From Anaerolineae bacterium (lineage in GTDB: Bacteria; Chloroflexota; Anaerolineae; Promineifilales; Promineifilaceae), in the NCBI GenBank assembly GCA_030425205.1, contig JAUIAP010000040.1:1-57698 (forward strand): a DNA stretch of 57,698 bases, read 5' to 3'. Below, in pieces: positions 10,355 to 19,224 of the stretch. A model generated the notes under the pieces. That model had not been told where the DNA came from, ran no database searches, and worked only from the letters and a program-made list of their open reading frames with translations. The stretch's first letter is position 1. The number at the start of each line of letters is the position of its first letter. The position numbers were made by a program, and so were the translations under genes.

Positions 10355-11431
10355 TTACTTGAGTCTGACATCTCCACTCGAAATGATGATTTGTTTCGGC
10401 GGTGGTGCGGTGCTCTCTCGTATAATCAGCTCCGTTGGCAGCGCAATTTGATTGGGAGCCGAACTCGATTTTTCGATCATTTGCACCAAAATTCGTGTAG
10501 CAACACGTCCCATCTCTTGCAGGGGCTGGCGGACGGTTGTTAGTTTCGGCCGAAAAGTGCGAGATTCTGGCACATCATCAAACCCAATAATTGAAACATC
10601 CTGCGGGACACGCAACCCCATCTCCTGAATAGCGCGAATTGCTCCAAATGCCATCACGTCATTGGAGCAGACGATGGCGGTTGGGGGAGTAGGGTGGGCG
10701 AGAAGCTGCTGTGCGCCGAGATAACCACTCGGCTCCATGAAGTCACCAATCACCTGCATGGTTGGGTCTTGCGGAATGTTATGCTCGCGTAACGCTTGTC
10801 GGAAGCCAGCCAGCCGCTCGACAGACGAGCCCACTGCCAACTGTCCCGTGATAAAGCCGATTTGCCGATGACCGAGTTGAATCAGATAGGTCGTTGCCTC
10901 TTGCACGCCCTTCTGATTGGTCGCCCGCACCGTATTGGCATGGGCCATCTGTTCACCCGCATAGTCGATCAAAACATACGGGACGTTTTGGCTGTTTAAG
11001 TCTTCGATATATGCTTCCAAGTTGCTGGGCAAAACGATCAGCAGCCCATCGACCATCCCCTGCGTCAACTTGCGCACGTGCTCTGACTCCTTATGCTTGC
11101 GCTGGTGAGTCGTCGAAAGCATCATGTCATAATCTAGCTCACCCATCTCACTGTCGATACCGCGCACAATTTCAACCAAATAGCTGCTTTGAAAGTTGTA
11201 GACGAGGAGCCCGATCATTTGTGATCGTCCGCCAGCTAGACTACGTGCCTTCAGATTGGCGACATACCCCAACTCCTTCATTGCCGCCTCAACTTTGCGC
11301 CGGGTGGCTGGCTTGACGAACTGATAGCCATTGGCTACCCGCGAGACAGTTGAATAGGAGACGCCGGCCTTTTTTGCAACATCAAAAATAGTGACTGCGC
11401 CGTTTGATTTAGAGCTGTTCATTGTCATCAA
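10355..11431 (-). CDS. LacI/GalR-family transcriptional regulator of the xylose module
   Basis: About 358 residues, the normal length for the family. An N-terminal LacI helix-turn-helix is clear (TIFDVAKKAGVSYSTVSRVA, about residues 14-33) with its hinge helix, followed by a periplasmic-binding-protein-like sensor domain (IGLLVYNF, AIVCSNDVMAFGAIRAIQ, SIIGFDDVPESR). It is divergent from the GH3-xylA-xylB operon, and a perfect inverted repeat sits in the shared intergenic region, so repression of that operon, relieved by xylose or a xylo-oligosaccharide, is the likely role. The ligand cannot be read from the sequence. Several ATGs cluster at the N-terminus; I kept the first. Confidence 0.9.
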   Translation of the reverse strand: MMTMNSSKSNGAVTIFDVAKKAGVSYSTVSRVANGYQFVKPATRRKVEAAMKELGYVANLKARSLAGGRSQMIGLLVYNFQSSYLVEIVRGIDSEMGELDYDMMLSTTHQRKHKESEHVRKLTQGMVDGLLIVLPSNLEAYIEDLNSQNVPYVLIDYAGEQMAHANTVRATNQKGVQEATTYLIQLGHRQIGFITGQLAVGSSVERLAGFRQALREHNIPQDPTMQVIGDFMEPSGYLGAQQLLAHPTPPTAIVCSNDVMAFGAIRAIQEMGLRVPQDVSIIGFDDVPESRTFRPKLTTVRQPLQEMGRVATRILVQMIEKSSSAPNQIALPTELIIRESTAPPPKQIIISSGDVRLK

Positions 11432-11452
11432 TCATAGCAGGAACGCCGCTTG

Positions 11453-11481
11453 TTGACAGTATTATCTGAAGAACATATAAT
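11453..11481 (+). promoter_or_regulatory. Consensus sigma-70 promoter of the GH3-xylA-xylB operon
   Basis: TTGACA (11453-11458) and TATAAT (11476-11481) are separated by exactly 17 bp, a perfect match to the vegetative consensus. It points toward the GH3 gene with a predicted leader of about 80 nt. Confidence 0.85.
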
Positions 11482-11514
11482 TTTTGCAATCGCTTGCAAA
11501 ACATGGTTTGCAAG
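11482..11514. promoter_or_regulatory. Probable LacI-family operator over the transcription start
   Basis: TTTTGCAA and TTGCAAAA form a perfect inverted repeat around TCGC (11482-11501), immediately after the -10 box. A second, overlapping near-palindrome CTTGCAAA...TTTGCAAG covers 11493-11514, so the half-site TTGCAA occurs three times. A repressor bound here would cover +1 and block initiation. Confidence 0.75.
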
Positions 11515-11568
11515 TTATCATGCACGACGCGATACGCTGGCAAAATAGATGATGCAATTGTGTGAGAT

Positions 11569-13926
11569 ATGATGAAAGAGAAAAATTACAGGAATGCGAC
11601 CTTGCCCGTAGCTGAACGGGTTGAAGATTTAATCGGCCGAATGACCCTACAAGAAAAGCTCGCCCAACTGGGCAGCGCATGGGTCTTTGAGTTGTTGACT
11701 GACCTACAGTTAGACAATACCAAGATGACCGACCTGTTGCGCGATGGGTTAGGGCAGATTACGCGCGTTGCGGGTGCAAGCAACGTCGATCCTACAACGG
11801 GGGCGGCATTGGCAAACGCCATTCAGCGCTATTTGCAGGAAGAGACGCGCTTAGGCATTCCCGCCATTGTGCACGAGGAGTGCTGCGCTGGCTATATGGC
11901 ACACGGGGCCACCTGTTTCCCGCAAATTATCGGGCTTGCCAGCACGTGGGACACATCGCTTGCGTTGCGGATGGCGTCGGTTGTGCGCACCCAAATGCGG
12001 GCGGGTGGCGCACATCAGGGGCTCTCCCCCGTTATTGACGTGACCCGCGACCCGCGTTGGGGGCGCGTCGAGGAGACGTTTGGGGAAGACCCCTATCTTG
12101 TGACGCGCATGGGCGTTGCGTTTGTCAAGGGGTTACAGGGGGATGATTGGCGCAACGGCGTGATTGCGACGGCGAAACATTTTGTCGGCTATGGTATTTC
12201 CGAAGGCGGGATGAACTGGGCTCCCGCACACATTCCCGCACGGGAGCTGCGCGAAACCTACCTGACACCGTTTGAAGCGGCCGTTAAGGAAGCCAATCTG
12301 CAATCGTTGATGAATGCCTATCATGAGCTGGACGGTGTGCCGTGTGCTGCGTCAGAATGGCTGCTCAATGACGTTTTGCGCACTGAGTGGGGGTTTGATG
12401 GGACGGTTGTCTCCGACTACTTTGCGGTGAATGAGATTGAGAAAACACACCAAATTTCGCATAGCAAAGGGCATTCGGCCGAAATTGCCCTCACCGCTGG
12501 GATTGATGTTGAGCTGCCCAGCACCAACTGTTACGGTGACCCGCTCGCTGAGGCGGTGGCAGCCGGCGCTGTCGATATCACATTGATTGACCGCAGTGTG
12601 CGTCGCCATTTGCGCCATAAATTTGAGATGGGGCTATTTGAAAATCCGTATGTCGATGTTGCGACAGCCGCTGACGTCTTCGACACGCCCGAACAACGCG
12701 CCCTTGCCCGCGAGATCGCGCAAAAATCGCTCGTGCTGCTCAAGAATAAAGGCGATCTGCTGCCGCTTTCACCGGCGCTACGTTCAATCGCCGTCATCGG
12801 CCCCAATGCAGATAGCAAACGCAACATGCTCGGTGACTATGCCTATGTCTGTCACATCGAAACTTTGCTTGAGCAGGGCAAAGATGGTCTGAACTCATTT
12901 AACACGCCGTTGCCCGGTGGTCTCACGTTCGATGGGGCGTTTATGCCAATGAAGACGGTGTTGGAGGCGTTGCAGGGGCGGATTTCGGCCGAAATTAACG
13001 CCGCGCACGGTTGCAACGTCAATGACGCGGATCGCAGCGGTTTCGAGGCGGCCGTTGCCGCGGCAGCACGGTCAGATGTTGCGATCATGGTCGTTGGCGG
13101 ACGCTCTGGGTTGACCGACGAATGTACGTGCGGCGAGGCGCGAGACCGTGTTGAAATCGGCTTGACCGGCGTGCAGCATGATCTGATTCGCGCCGTTCAT
13201 GCGACGGGAACCCCGCTTGTGCTGGTCTTGATCAACGGTCGACCACTTTCATTGACATGGGAGGCGGAGCATGTGGATGCGATCATCGAAGCATGGCTGC
13301 CCGGTGAAGAGGGGGGCGATGCCATCGTTGACGTGCTACTTGGGGCAGTGAATCCCAGCGGTAAGTTGCCGATCACGTTCCCGCGCCACGTCGGGCAGAT
13401 ACCGATCTACGCCAGCCACAAACCATCGGGTGGTAAATCACATTGGAAAGGCGCCTATGTCGATCTTTCCAATAAACCGCTCTGGCCGCTCGGCTATGGC
13501 TTAAGCTATACGCAATTTCAGTTTGACAACTTGCGCGTCGATGCGACCCATGTCGGTGCGACCGATACCGTTCAGGTCAGCGTCGATGTGACCAATGTGG
13601 GGAAACGCGCGGGTGATGAGGTTGTGCAGCTCTATGTGCGCGATGAGATCGCCAGCGTGACGCGGCCGCTCAAAGAGCTAAAAGGGTTTGGCCGAGTTTC
13701 GCTCCAACCAAACGAGTGCAAAACGGTGACGTTTGCCTTGCCTATTGCTCTGCTCGGCTTTTATGACCGCAAAATGCGTTTTGTCGTTGAGCCGGGAACG
13801 GTTAAACTGATGGTGGGAAATTCGGCCGATCATCTTCCCCTTACGACAACGATTGAAATTATCGGCGCAGTCACAGAAATTCACGACAAGCTATTTAACT
13901 GTCCTGTCACAATACAACAAAAATAA
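11569..13926 (+). CDS. Glycoside hydrolase family 3 beta-xylosidase / beta-glucosidase
   Basis: 785 residues, the full length of a GH3 enzyme with the N-terminal TIM barrel, the alpha/beta sandwich and a C-terminal fibronectin-III-like domain. The nucleophile Asp is in VVSDYFAVNEI near residue 282. The conserved GEDPYL and AKHFVGYG segments and the DEVVQLYVRD motif of the FnIII-like domain are present. No signal peptide is seen, so it is probably cytoplasmic and acts on imported oligosaccharides. GH3 activity cannot be fixed from sequence alone; xylosidase is favoured because xylA and xylB follow in the same operon. Two adjacent ATGs occur at the start and the Shine-Dalgarno is weak. Confidence 0.9.
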   Translation: MMKEKNYRNATLPVAERVEDLIGRMTLQEKLAQLGSAWVFELLTDLQLDNTKMTDLLRDGLGQITRVAGASNVDPTTGAALANAIQRYLQEETRLGIPAIVHEECCAGYMAHGATCFPQIIGLASTWDTSLALRMASVVRTQMRAGGAHQGLSPVIDVTRDPRWGRVEETFGEDPYLVTRMGVAFVKGLQGDDWRNGVIATAKHFVGYGISEGGMNWAPAHIPARELRETYLTPFEAAVKEANLQSLMNAYHELDGVPCAASEWLLNDVLRTEWGFDGTVVSDYFAVNEIEKTHQISHSKGHSAEIALTAGIDVELPSTNCYGDPLAEAVAAGAVDITLIDRSVRRHLRHKFEMGLFENPYVDVATAADVFDTPEQRALAREIAQKSLVLLKNKGDLLPLSPALRSIAVIGPNADSKRNMLGDYAYVCHIETLLEQGKDGLNSFNTPLPGGLTFDGAFMPMKTVLEALQGRISAEINAAHGCNVNDADRSGFEAAVAAAARSDVAIMVVGGRSGLTDECTCGEARDRVEIGLTGVQHDLIRAVHATGTPLVLVLINGRPLSLTWEAEHVDAIIEAWLPGEEGGDAIVDVLLGAVNPSGKLPITFPRHVGQIPIYASHKPSGGKSHWKGAYVDLSNKPLWPLGYGLSYTQFQFDNLRVDATHVGATDTVQVSVDVTNVGKRAGDEVVQLYVRDEIASVTRPLKELKGFGRVSLQPNECKTVTFALPIALLGFYDRKMRFVVEPGTVKLMVGNSADHLPLTTTIEIIGAVTEIHDKLFNCPVTIQQK

Positions 13927-13933
13927 ATTCAAC

Positions 13934-15094
13934 ATGTACGATCCAAAACCTGAACACAAATTTTCCTTCGGCCTCTGGACGGTTGGCAACATCGGGCGCG
14001 ACCCCTTTGGTGAACCAACCCGCACACAAAAATCACCCGTCGAAATCGTTCACATGCTGGCAGAAGTCGGCGCGTGGGGGGTCAACTTCCACGACAACGA
14101 TCTCGTGCCGATCAACGCGACGGCTAGCGAGCGCGACCAAATTGTGCGCGACTTCAAGCAGGCGTTAGACGACACGGGGCTTGTCGTGCCAATGGCGACA
14201 ACCAACCTGTTTAGCGATCCTGTTTTTCGTGATGGGGCGTTTACGAGCAACGATGCGCGGGTGCGGGCCTATGCGCTGCAAAAGACGATGAACGCGATCG
14301 ATCTGGGTGTTGAACTCGGCGCGACGACCTACGTTTTTTGGGGCGGACGCGAAGGGACGGAGACGGATGCGGGCAAAGATCCGCTTGCTGCTGGCAAATG
14401 GTTCCGCGAGGCGTTGAACTTCTTGACGGGATACGTGAAAGACCAACAGTATGATTTGCGCTTTGCGCTGGAGCCAAAACCAAACGAGCCACGCGGGGAT
14501 ATTTATCTACCGACCGTGGGCGCGGCGTTGGCGTTTATCGAAACGCTGGACGATTCTGAAATGGTCGGCGTCAATCCCGAAGTGGCGCATGAACACATGG
14601 CGGGGCTGAACTTCACGCATCACGTCGCACAGGCAATGGATGCGGGTAAATTGTTCCATATCGACCTGAACGATCAGGCTTTCGGCCGCTATGATCAAGA
14701 TTTCCGCTTTGGATCGGTTAACCTAAAATCGGCGTTCTTCCTCGTCAAACTGCTCGAAGATAACGGCTATGACAATCCGCGCCACTTTGATGCACACGCC
14801 TATCGGTCAAGCGATTATGAAGATGTCAAGGCGTTTGCGCGCGGCAACATGCGCACCTATTTGATTCTCAAAGAGAAGGCACAACAGTTTAATGCAGATG
14901 CGGAGATTCAGGCGTTGCTGGCGGAAATTACGCAGACGGACGGGACGGTTGATGGGTTTGGTGGCGGATTTTCGGCCGAAAAAGCCGCCGCCCTGCAAGC
15001 ACACAGCTTCGACCGCACAGCCATTGCGCAACGTGGACAACCTTATGAGCGGCTCGACCAACTGGTGGTTGAACTGTTGTTGGGCGTGCGTTAA
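13934..15094 (+). CDS. xylA: Xylose isomerase
   Basis: 386 residues, matching the shorter class I enzymes of Actinobacteria and Thermus. It converts D-xylose to D-xylulose in the cytoplasm with divalent metal. Recognisable segments are FSFGLWTVGN near the start, VNFHDNDL, TTYVFWGGREG, the metal/substrate region ALEPKPNEPRGD, VNPEVAHEHMAGLNF, FHIDLNDQ and HFDAHAYR. The ATG at 13934 gives the family N-terminus (MYDPKPEHKFSFG); the longer frame from 13853 overlaps the GH3 gene and adds non-conserved residues. The gap to the GH3 stop is 7 nt with no clear Shine-Dalgarno, suggesting coupled translation. One TCGGCCGA palindrome (14972) encodes FSAEKAA. Confidence 0.95.
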   Translation: MYDPKPEHKFSFGLWTVGNIGRDPFGEPTRTQKSPVEIVHMLAEVGAWGVNFHDNDLVPINATASERDQIVRDFKQALDDTGLVVPMATTNLFSDPVFRDGAFTSNDARVRAYALQKTMNAIDLGVELGATTYVFWGGREGTETDAGKDPLAAGKWFREALNFLTGYVKDQQYDLRFALEPKPNEPRGDIYLPTVGAALAFIETLDDSEMVGVNPEVAHEHMAGLNFTHHVAQAMDAGKLFHIDLNDQAFGRYDQDFRFGSVNLKSAFFLVKLLEDNGYDNPRHFDAHAYRSSDYEDVKAFARGNMRTYLILKEKAQQFNADAEIQALLAEITQTDGTVDGFGGGFSAEKAAALQAHSFDRTAIAQRGQPYERLDQLVVELLLGVR

Positions 15095-15160
15095 ACGTTA
15101 CTTCGATCGTGTTGCGGGATAGTACGAATATTCACTCCCGCAACACACATTCCTAAGACT

Positions 15161-16642
15161 ATGTATTTTATTGGCATCGACTCTTCAACGACGGCAACCA
15201 AAGCACTGCTGATGGATGAATCAGGGGTGGTCATTGGGGTGGAATCGGCCGAATATTCCTACGAAACACCCTATCCACAATGGTCGGAGCAACATCCCGA
15301 TTTATGGTGGGATGCGACATGCAAAACGATTCGGCAGGTGCTGGCCGCGACCGGTGTTGCCGCGTCTGATGTGCGCGGGATCGGGCTGACGGGTCAAATG
15401 CACGGCATGGTGCTGCTCGACGCGGCGGGGAAGGTGCTGCGCCCCGCAATTTTGTGGAACGACCAGCGCACGGGGGCCGAATGTGACCAAATGCGTGCCA
15501 TGGTCGGCAAACAACGCCTAATCGACATCACGGGTAACGACGCGCTGACTGGCTTCACCGCCCCAAAAATCCTCTGGGTCAAGAACAACGAGCCAGAGCT
15601 ATTTGCCCAAATCGCGCAGATTTTGCTGCCCAAAGATTACGTGCGTTTTAAGCTGACGGGTGGTTATGCGACGGACAAGGCTGGCGCGGCTGGCACGCAG
15701 TTGTTCGACGTTCGCAAGCGCAACTGGTCGGTCGAACTGCTTGAGATATTGGGGATTGAGCTCGACTGGTTGCCGCCGACGTTTGAAGGAACAGACGTGA
15801 CAGGGATAATTTCGGCCGATGCGGCCGCGCAATGTGGCCTTGTTGCTGGCATCCCCGTTTTTGCTGGTGGCGGCGATCAGGCGGCGAATGCGGTTGGGAC
15901 AGGTGCCGTCGTCGATGGTGTCGTGACGCTCAGTTTGGGAACGTCGGGCGTGGTCTTTGCCAGTGCAGAGGCGCCACTGATCGAACCTGATGGACGACTG
16001 CACGCCTTTTGCCACGCCGTCCCCAACAAGTGGCATTTGATGGGCGTCATGCTCTCAGCGGCTGGGAGTTTGCGCTGGTATCACGACACGTTTTGCCCCA
16101 CGATGAGCTATGACGAGATGACGGCCGAGGCGGCGCAAATCCCGGCTGGCAGCGAGGGACTGATCTTTCTGCCCTATTTGACAGGTGAACGCACCCCGCA
16201 CCCCGATCCACTCGCACGCGGCGCATTTATCGGGTTCACCGTGCGCCACACCCGCGCCCACGCGACCCGCGCCGTCATGGAAGGGGTCGCGTTTGGCTTC
16301 CGCGACATGTTTGAATTGATGCGCGAGGCAGGGCTGGCCGATGTATCGCAAATCCGCGTGTCGGGTGGTGGAACGCGCAGCGAGCTATGGTTGCAGATTT
16401 TGGCGGATGTATTGCAAACGGAAATGGTCACGTTCAACACGACGGAGGGCGCAGCGTATGGCGCAGCGGTGCTGGCGGCAGTAGGCACGGGCGTATTTGC
16501 CGACGTGCCTGCCGCATGTGAGCGGCTGATCGGTATTTCTGCAACTGTTCAACCAAGTGCAGCTATGGCAAGTTATGACAAACCCTACGCGATCTACCAG
16601 AAACTCTACCCAACACTAAAGGAATGCTTTGCAGAACTCTAA
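15161..16642 (+). CDS. xylB: Xylulokinase
   Basis: 493 residues, typical for FGGY carbohydrate kinases. It phosphorylates D-xylulose to xylulose 5-phosphate with ATP. N-terminal ATP-site motif GIDSSTTATKALLMD, then GIGLTGQMHGMVLLD and WNDQRTG diagnostic for xylulokinases, and the C-terminal FGGY signature region with VSGGGTRSELW. It is the last gene of the GH3-xylA-xylB operon, 66 nt after xylA, and converges on the DUF1905 gene with only 5 nt between them. No xylose transporter is encoded beside it. Confidence 0.93.
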   Translation: MYFIGIDSSTTATKALLMDESGVVIGVESAEYSYETPYPQWSEQHPDLWWDATCKTIRQVLAATGVAASDVRGIGLTGQMHGMVLLDAAGKVLRPAILWNDQRTGAECDQMRAMVGKQRLIDITGNDALTGFTAPKILWVKNNEPELFAQIAQILLPKDYVRFKLTGGYATDKAGAAGTQLFDVRKRNWSVELLEILGIELDWLPPTFEGTDVTGIISADAAAQCGLVAGIPVFAGGGDQAANAVGTGAVVDGVVTLSLGTSGVVFASAEAPLIEPDGRLHAFCHAVPNKWHLMGVMLSAAGSLRWYHDTFCPTMSYDEMTAEAAQIPAGSEGLIFLPYLTGERTPHPDPLARGAFIGFTVRHTRAHATRAVMEGVAFGFRDMFELMREAGLADVSQIRVSGGGTRSELWLQILADVLQTEMVTFNTTEGAAYGAAVLAAVGTGVFADVPAACERLIGISATVQPSAAMASYDKPYAIYQKLYPTLKECFAEL

Positions 16643-16647
16643 TTTCA

Positions 16648-16935
16648 CTATAGACGAACTTCTAGGCGGAGCGTCACTTCATCCCCGTCGTTGAGCTGTT
16701 CTGCATTGCGAACGCTATCTTTGAGCGGCACGATGTAGCGACCATCTTTGGGAAACAAGGAGGTTGTCCACTCGGTGTTGCCAATTTGAACCGTCACGGG
16801 AATCATTCCCCAGCCATAGGTCACTAACTTGGCAATTGCCTTGATGTCTGCACACTGTTCGAGCGGGACAGTTACAAAGTGGTATGGGGATGGCCCTTTC
16901 CAGAACCATATGGTGTCGCTGAACTCGATATTCAT
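16648..16935 (-). CDS. DUF1905 domain protein
   Basis: 95 residues. The pattern of a tryptophan-rich start (IWFWKGPSPYHFVTVP), a central W-G-x-IPV-x-V segment and a C-terminal Y-x-VPLKDxVR...GD-x-V motif is that of DUF1905, a small beta-barrel-like domain of unknown function. It starts 5 nt after the stop of the UGSC selenoprotein gene and is probably cotranscribed with it. No function is proposed. Confidence 0.8.
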   Translation of the reverse strand: MNIEFSDTIWFWKGPSPYHFVTVPLEQCADIKAIAKLVTYGWGMIPVTVQIGNTEWTTSLFPKDGRYIVPLKDSVRNAEQLNDGDEVTLRLEVRL

Positions 16936-16940
16936 GAGCG

Positions 16941-17471
16941 TTAAGGGGAACTGTGCATTCCGATCTTGGCTAAGATTTGCGCCATGGCCGCATCTGCCAA
17001 TGCTTTGATTTCCGCATCGGTGCGATCTTGAATTGGGTGGGGAATAAAGACAACTTCAGGCGCGAATCCCAATGCGCTGGCCTGCGTTTGTGCAGCGTCG
17101 ATAAACTCCGATGAAGCGATAAAAACACCAGGAATGCCGCGCTGATCGAGATTATTGATGTCGTGTACACTACACGACGTGCAGCTCCCTCAATCGGCGA
17201 GGGCTTCGATGACGACAGCACATTCCGTCGCAATCTTCTGCTGCAACGCATCGGGGGCAGGGCGTGAAAAGGTCGGCTTCGTGTAGCGATTAGTTGCCAA
17301 GCCGCGCTCGTTCAGGTGCGACTCAATCCGATCCAGTAGCACATCGCCGCGTGCCTTAGAGATGTCGAGTAACCCAATCGTCAAGCCAGCAAGTGACGCG
17401 GGTCGGGCCAGCGGCTGTCGGATGATTGCTGTCCGCTCGCTGGTTGGATCTAACATGGTAATTTGTTGCAT
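16941..17471 (-). CDS. UGSC-family selenoprotein with in-frame TGA (Sec94)
   Basis: From ATG at 17471 (GGGGA Shine-Dalgarno upstream) the frame runs to TGA at 17192-17190 and continues in the same frame to TAA at 16941-16943, giving 176 residues with codon 94 as TGA. The residues around it read ALAD-U-GSCTSCSVHD, the hallmark of the UGSC family, where Sec or Cys occupies the first position and a second Cys lies three residues on. Downstream residues remain protein-like (GIPGVFIASSEFIDAA, FIPHPIQDRTDAEIKALAD). A strong hairpin follows the TGA at bSECIS distance. A UxxC motif suggests a thiol/selenol redox role; the substrate is unknown. Standard gene finding would stop at 17190 and lose the C-terminal half. 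Confidence 0.88.
17160..17192 (-). promoter_or_regulatory. TGA selenocysteine codon and bSECIS-like hairpin
   Basis: On the minus strand TGA (17192-17190) is followed by 11 nt and then a perfect 8-bp stem GTCGTGTA / TACACGAC with loop GTG (17178-17160). Bacterial SECIS elements recognised by SelB are hairpins just after the UGA, with a loop G (often GU) roughly 16-37 nt downstream; here the loop starts 20 nt after the UGA. Confidence 0.8.
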
Positions 17472-17531
17472 CGTATTTTCCCCAAGATTTAGGGTATGGG
17501 CGACCAAGCTGGTCGCGCTCCCAGTTTAGCT

Positions 17532-18968
17532 TTAGATGTTTTCGTCACTGATTTCTACGGTGACGGGACTGCTGCCCCGCGCACCGCTGTTCACCCAGCC
17601 GCCGATTACGGCCGAGAACATGCCCGCCGTCCCGCCCGCGTGAACGACCTGCAAGCCGCCGGGACGGAATTTGGGCAGCGTTGCCCCTGCAAAGTGGTTG
17701 GGAATGCCTTCGGCGTTGTCGTCTGCCCCGCGTACAATTTCGCTGCCGGGCCGTGTGGTAAGCTGTTGGATGGTGTCGATGAGCTGCTGTTTTGACCATG
17801 CAGCCGCCTTGAAAACGCGCGCATGTTCGGGTGAGACGACGAGCAGCGCATCGGCCGCAATGGCAATTTTGTAGTGCGCGACCGATTGCAGCGATTTGGC
17901 AAAACTATGCGCCAATCCTTCGGGTGTGCGTGAGAGCTGATCGATGACGCCGTGAACGCCACCCCCCGCGATGAGGGTGACGGTGGAGCTTTCGGCCGAA
18001 AATCCCCGTCCCACCGCCAGCGACTCCCAAGGCGAATCATGTTCACGCTCTGCAAAGCAAAATGTGTATTTACCCGGATAGCCGAGCGTGGCGCGATCAA
18101 CCCCGCCGGGCTTGCCGCCCCCCACATTACGGATGACCAGTTGCAGCGCACGTCCAATCGTGGCATTGGCGCGATTCCCTTGTCCCAACGCATTGCTCCC
18201 CGAATTCATCCCAATGCGTGTCGCAATTGGGCCATTGACGACCACAATAGGACTGGAAAAATAGGTCGTTGCCACGAGGCCGTGCATATTAAATTCGTCG
18301 ATACAGGCCGCTTCCACAGCCGCAAGCACTACTGGCAAATACTCTGGCTTACAACCAGCCATCACCGCATTGATCGCCACTTTCTCGACGGTGCAGGCGG
18401 TTAGATCGGGCGGCACAATGCCGACCACCTCATCAGGTTTGCGTGATGTGCCTTGCAGCATGCGCCAAACGCGCTCAGGCGTTGGTGTGACGACGGGCAG
18501 CCCGTCTGTCCAGCCCCGCTCATAGGCCATCTCGACGGGATCACTCAGCGCGTCAACGCTGATTTCGCGTGCGCTCATGCCGTTATCGCCGTAGCGCACT
18601 TGGAGCCGTTCCGCCATGCCGGGCAGCACGTTGAGCGCACCACAGCCCGGTTTCTGCGCGGGCAAGCCTTCCCCTAAGCCCGTCACCGTCGTCAGCGTTT
18701 CCCATGACTGACGCTGCCAGCCCACCGTGCGACCGCTCTCTTGCTCGTCGGTAAAACGGATCAGCGTTGGCACGGTGTCGATATTGAGCCGAAAGGATTG
18801 TTCGAGCGTGGTATCGTCAATGGCGGCGTCAGTCGGAAACGTGGGATCATCTTGCGTGTAGATTTTGAGCGCAAGGCCGTGCGCGCGAAGCTGCTCATAG
18901 ACGGGCGTGAGCATGGTGCAGGTTGGGCAGTCACGTTTGACGAAGAGCTTAAAGGTGGGATCTTTCAT
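17532..18968 (-). CDS. Thioredoxin-like CPTC domain fused to a UGSC-associated domain
   Basis: 478 residues from the ATG at 18968; a TTG start 15 nt upstream is also possible. The N-terminus (FKLFVKRDCPTCTML) is a thioredoxin-like fold with cysteines at about 14 and 17, followed by a cis-Pro-type segment (DTVPTLIRF) near 65. The remaining roughly 350 residues contain conserved-looking stretches (GWTDGLPVVTPTPERV, AINAVMAGCKPEYLPVVLAA, NGPIATRIGMNSGSNALGQG) that I recognise only as the large partner found next to UGSC proteins. The stop is 60 nt before the selenoprotein start, so the two are likely one operon. I infer that the thioredoxin-like part passes electrons to or from the selenol of its neighbour. 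Confidence 0.75.
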   Translation of the reverse strand: MKDPTFKLFVKRDCPTCTMLTPVYEQLRAHGLALKIYTQDDPTFPTDAAIDDTTLEQSFRLNIDTVPTLIRFTDEQESGRTVGWQRQSWETLTTVTGLGEGLPAQKPGCGALNVLPGMAERLQVRYGDNGMSAREISVDALSDPVEMAYERGWTDGLPVVTPTPERVWRMLQGTSRKPDEVVGIVPPDLTACTVEKVAINAVMAGCKPEYLPVVLAAVEAACIDEFNMHGLVATTYFSSPIVVVNGPIATRIGMNSGSNALGQGNRANATIGRALQLVIRNVGGGKPGGVDRATLGYPGKYTFCFAEREHDSPWESLAVGRGFSAESSTVTLIAGGGVHGVIDQLSRTPEGLAHSFAKSLQSVAHYKIAIAADALLVVSPEHARVFKAAAWSKQQLIDTIQQLTTRPGSEIVRGADDNAEGIPNHFAGATLPKFRPGGLQVVHAGGTAGMFSAVIGGWVNSGARGSSPVTVEISDENI

Positions 18969-19186
18969 ATGTGTTGTGGACAAATGGTGCGGTTCATTTG
19001 ACTATTTTAGCATGGAAAATGGGTGCGTCTGTAAATGGTTTTGGGTCGATAGGATATGGTTAGATGATACGCACAACGCTGCTCCGTCCCTTTCACATTG
19101 CGTAGCATCGTGACTGTCTCTATTTTCAGCAATGAAGCGTTGGCAAAACATCAGCGGTGCGTCAGACAAGCGGCGTGTTCGTCTGA

Positions 19187-19192
19187 TATACT
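19187..19192 (+). promoter_or_regulatory. Putative -10 box of the ELWxxDGT gene
   Basis: TATACT followed by GTTTTGCAAA, 33 bp before the ATG. A very similar TATACTGTTTTCAAAA lies before the C45 hydrolase gene (22944). No good -35 box is visible. Confidence 0.4.
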
Positions 19193-19224
19193 GTTTTGCA
19201 AAATTGACACTTGGAGGCAAACGG

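Noticed and set aside
17190..17192. TGA as a nonsense mutation making a pseudogene
   Set aside because: The stop lies exactly at the Sec position of the UGSC motif, coding continues in frame and a bSECIS-like hairpin follows.
16970..17251. Minus-strand ORF of 93 codons overlapping the UGSC locus
   Set aside because: It is out of frame with the UGSC protein and has no family resemblance; the real frame continues through the TGA.
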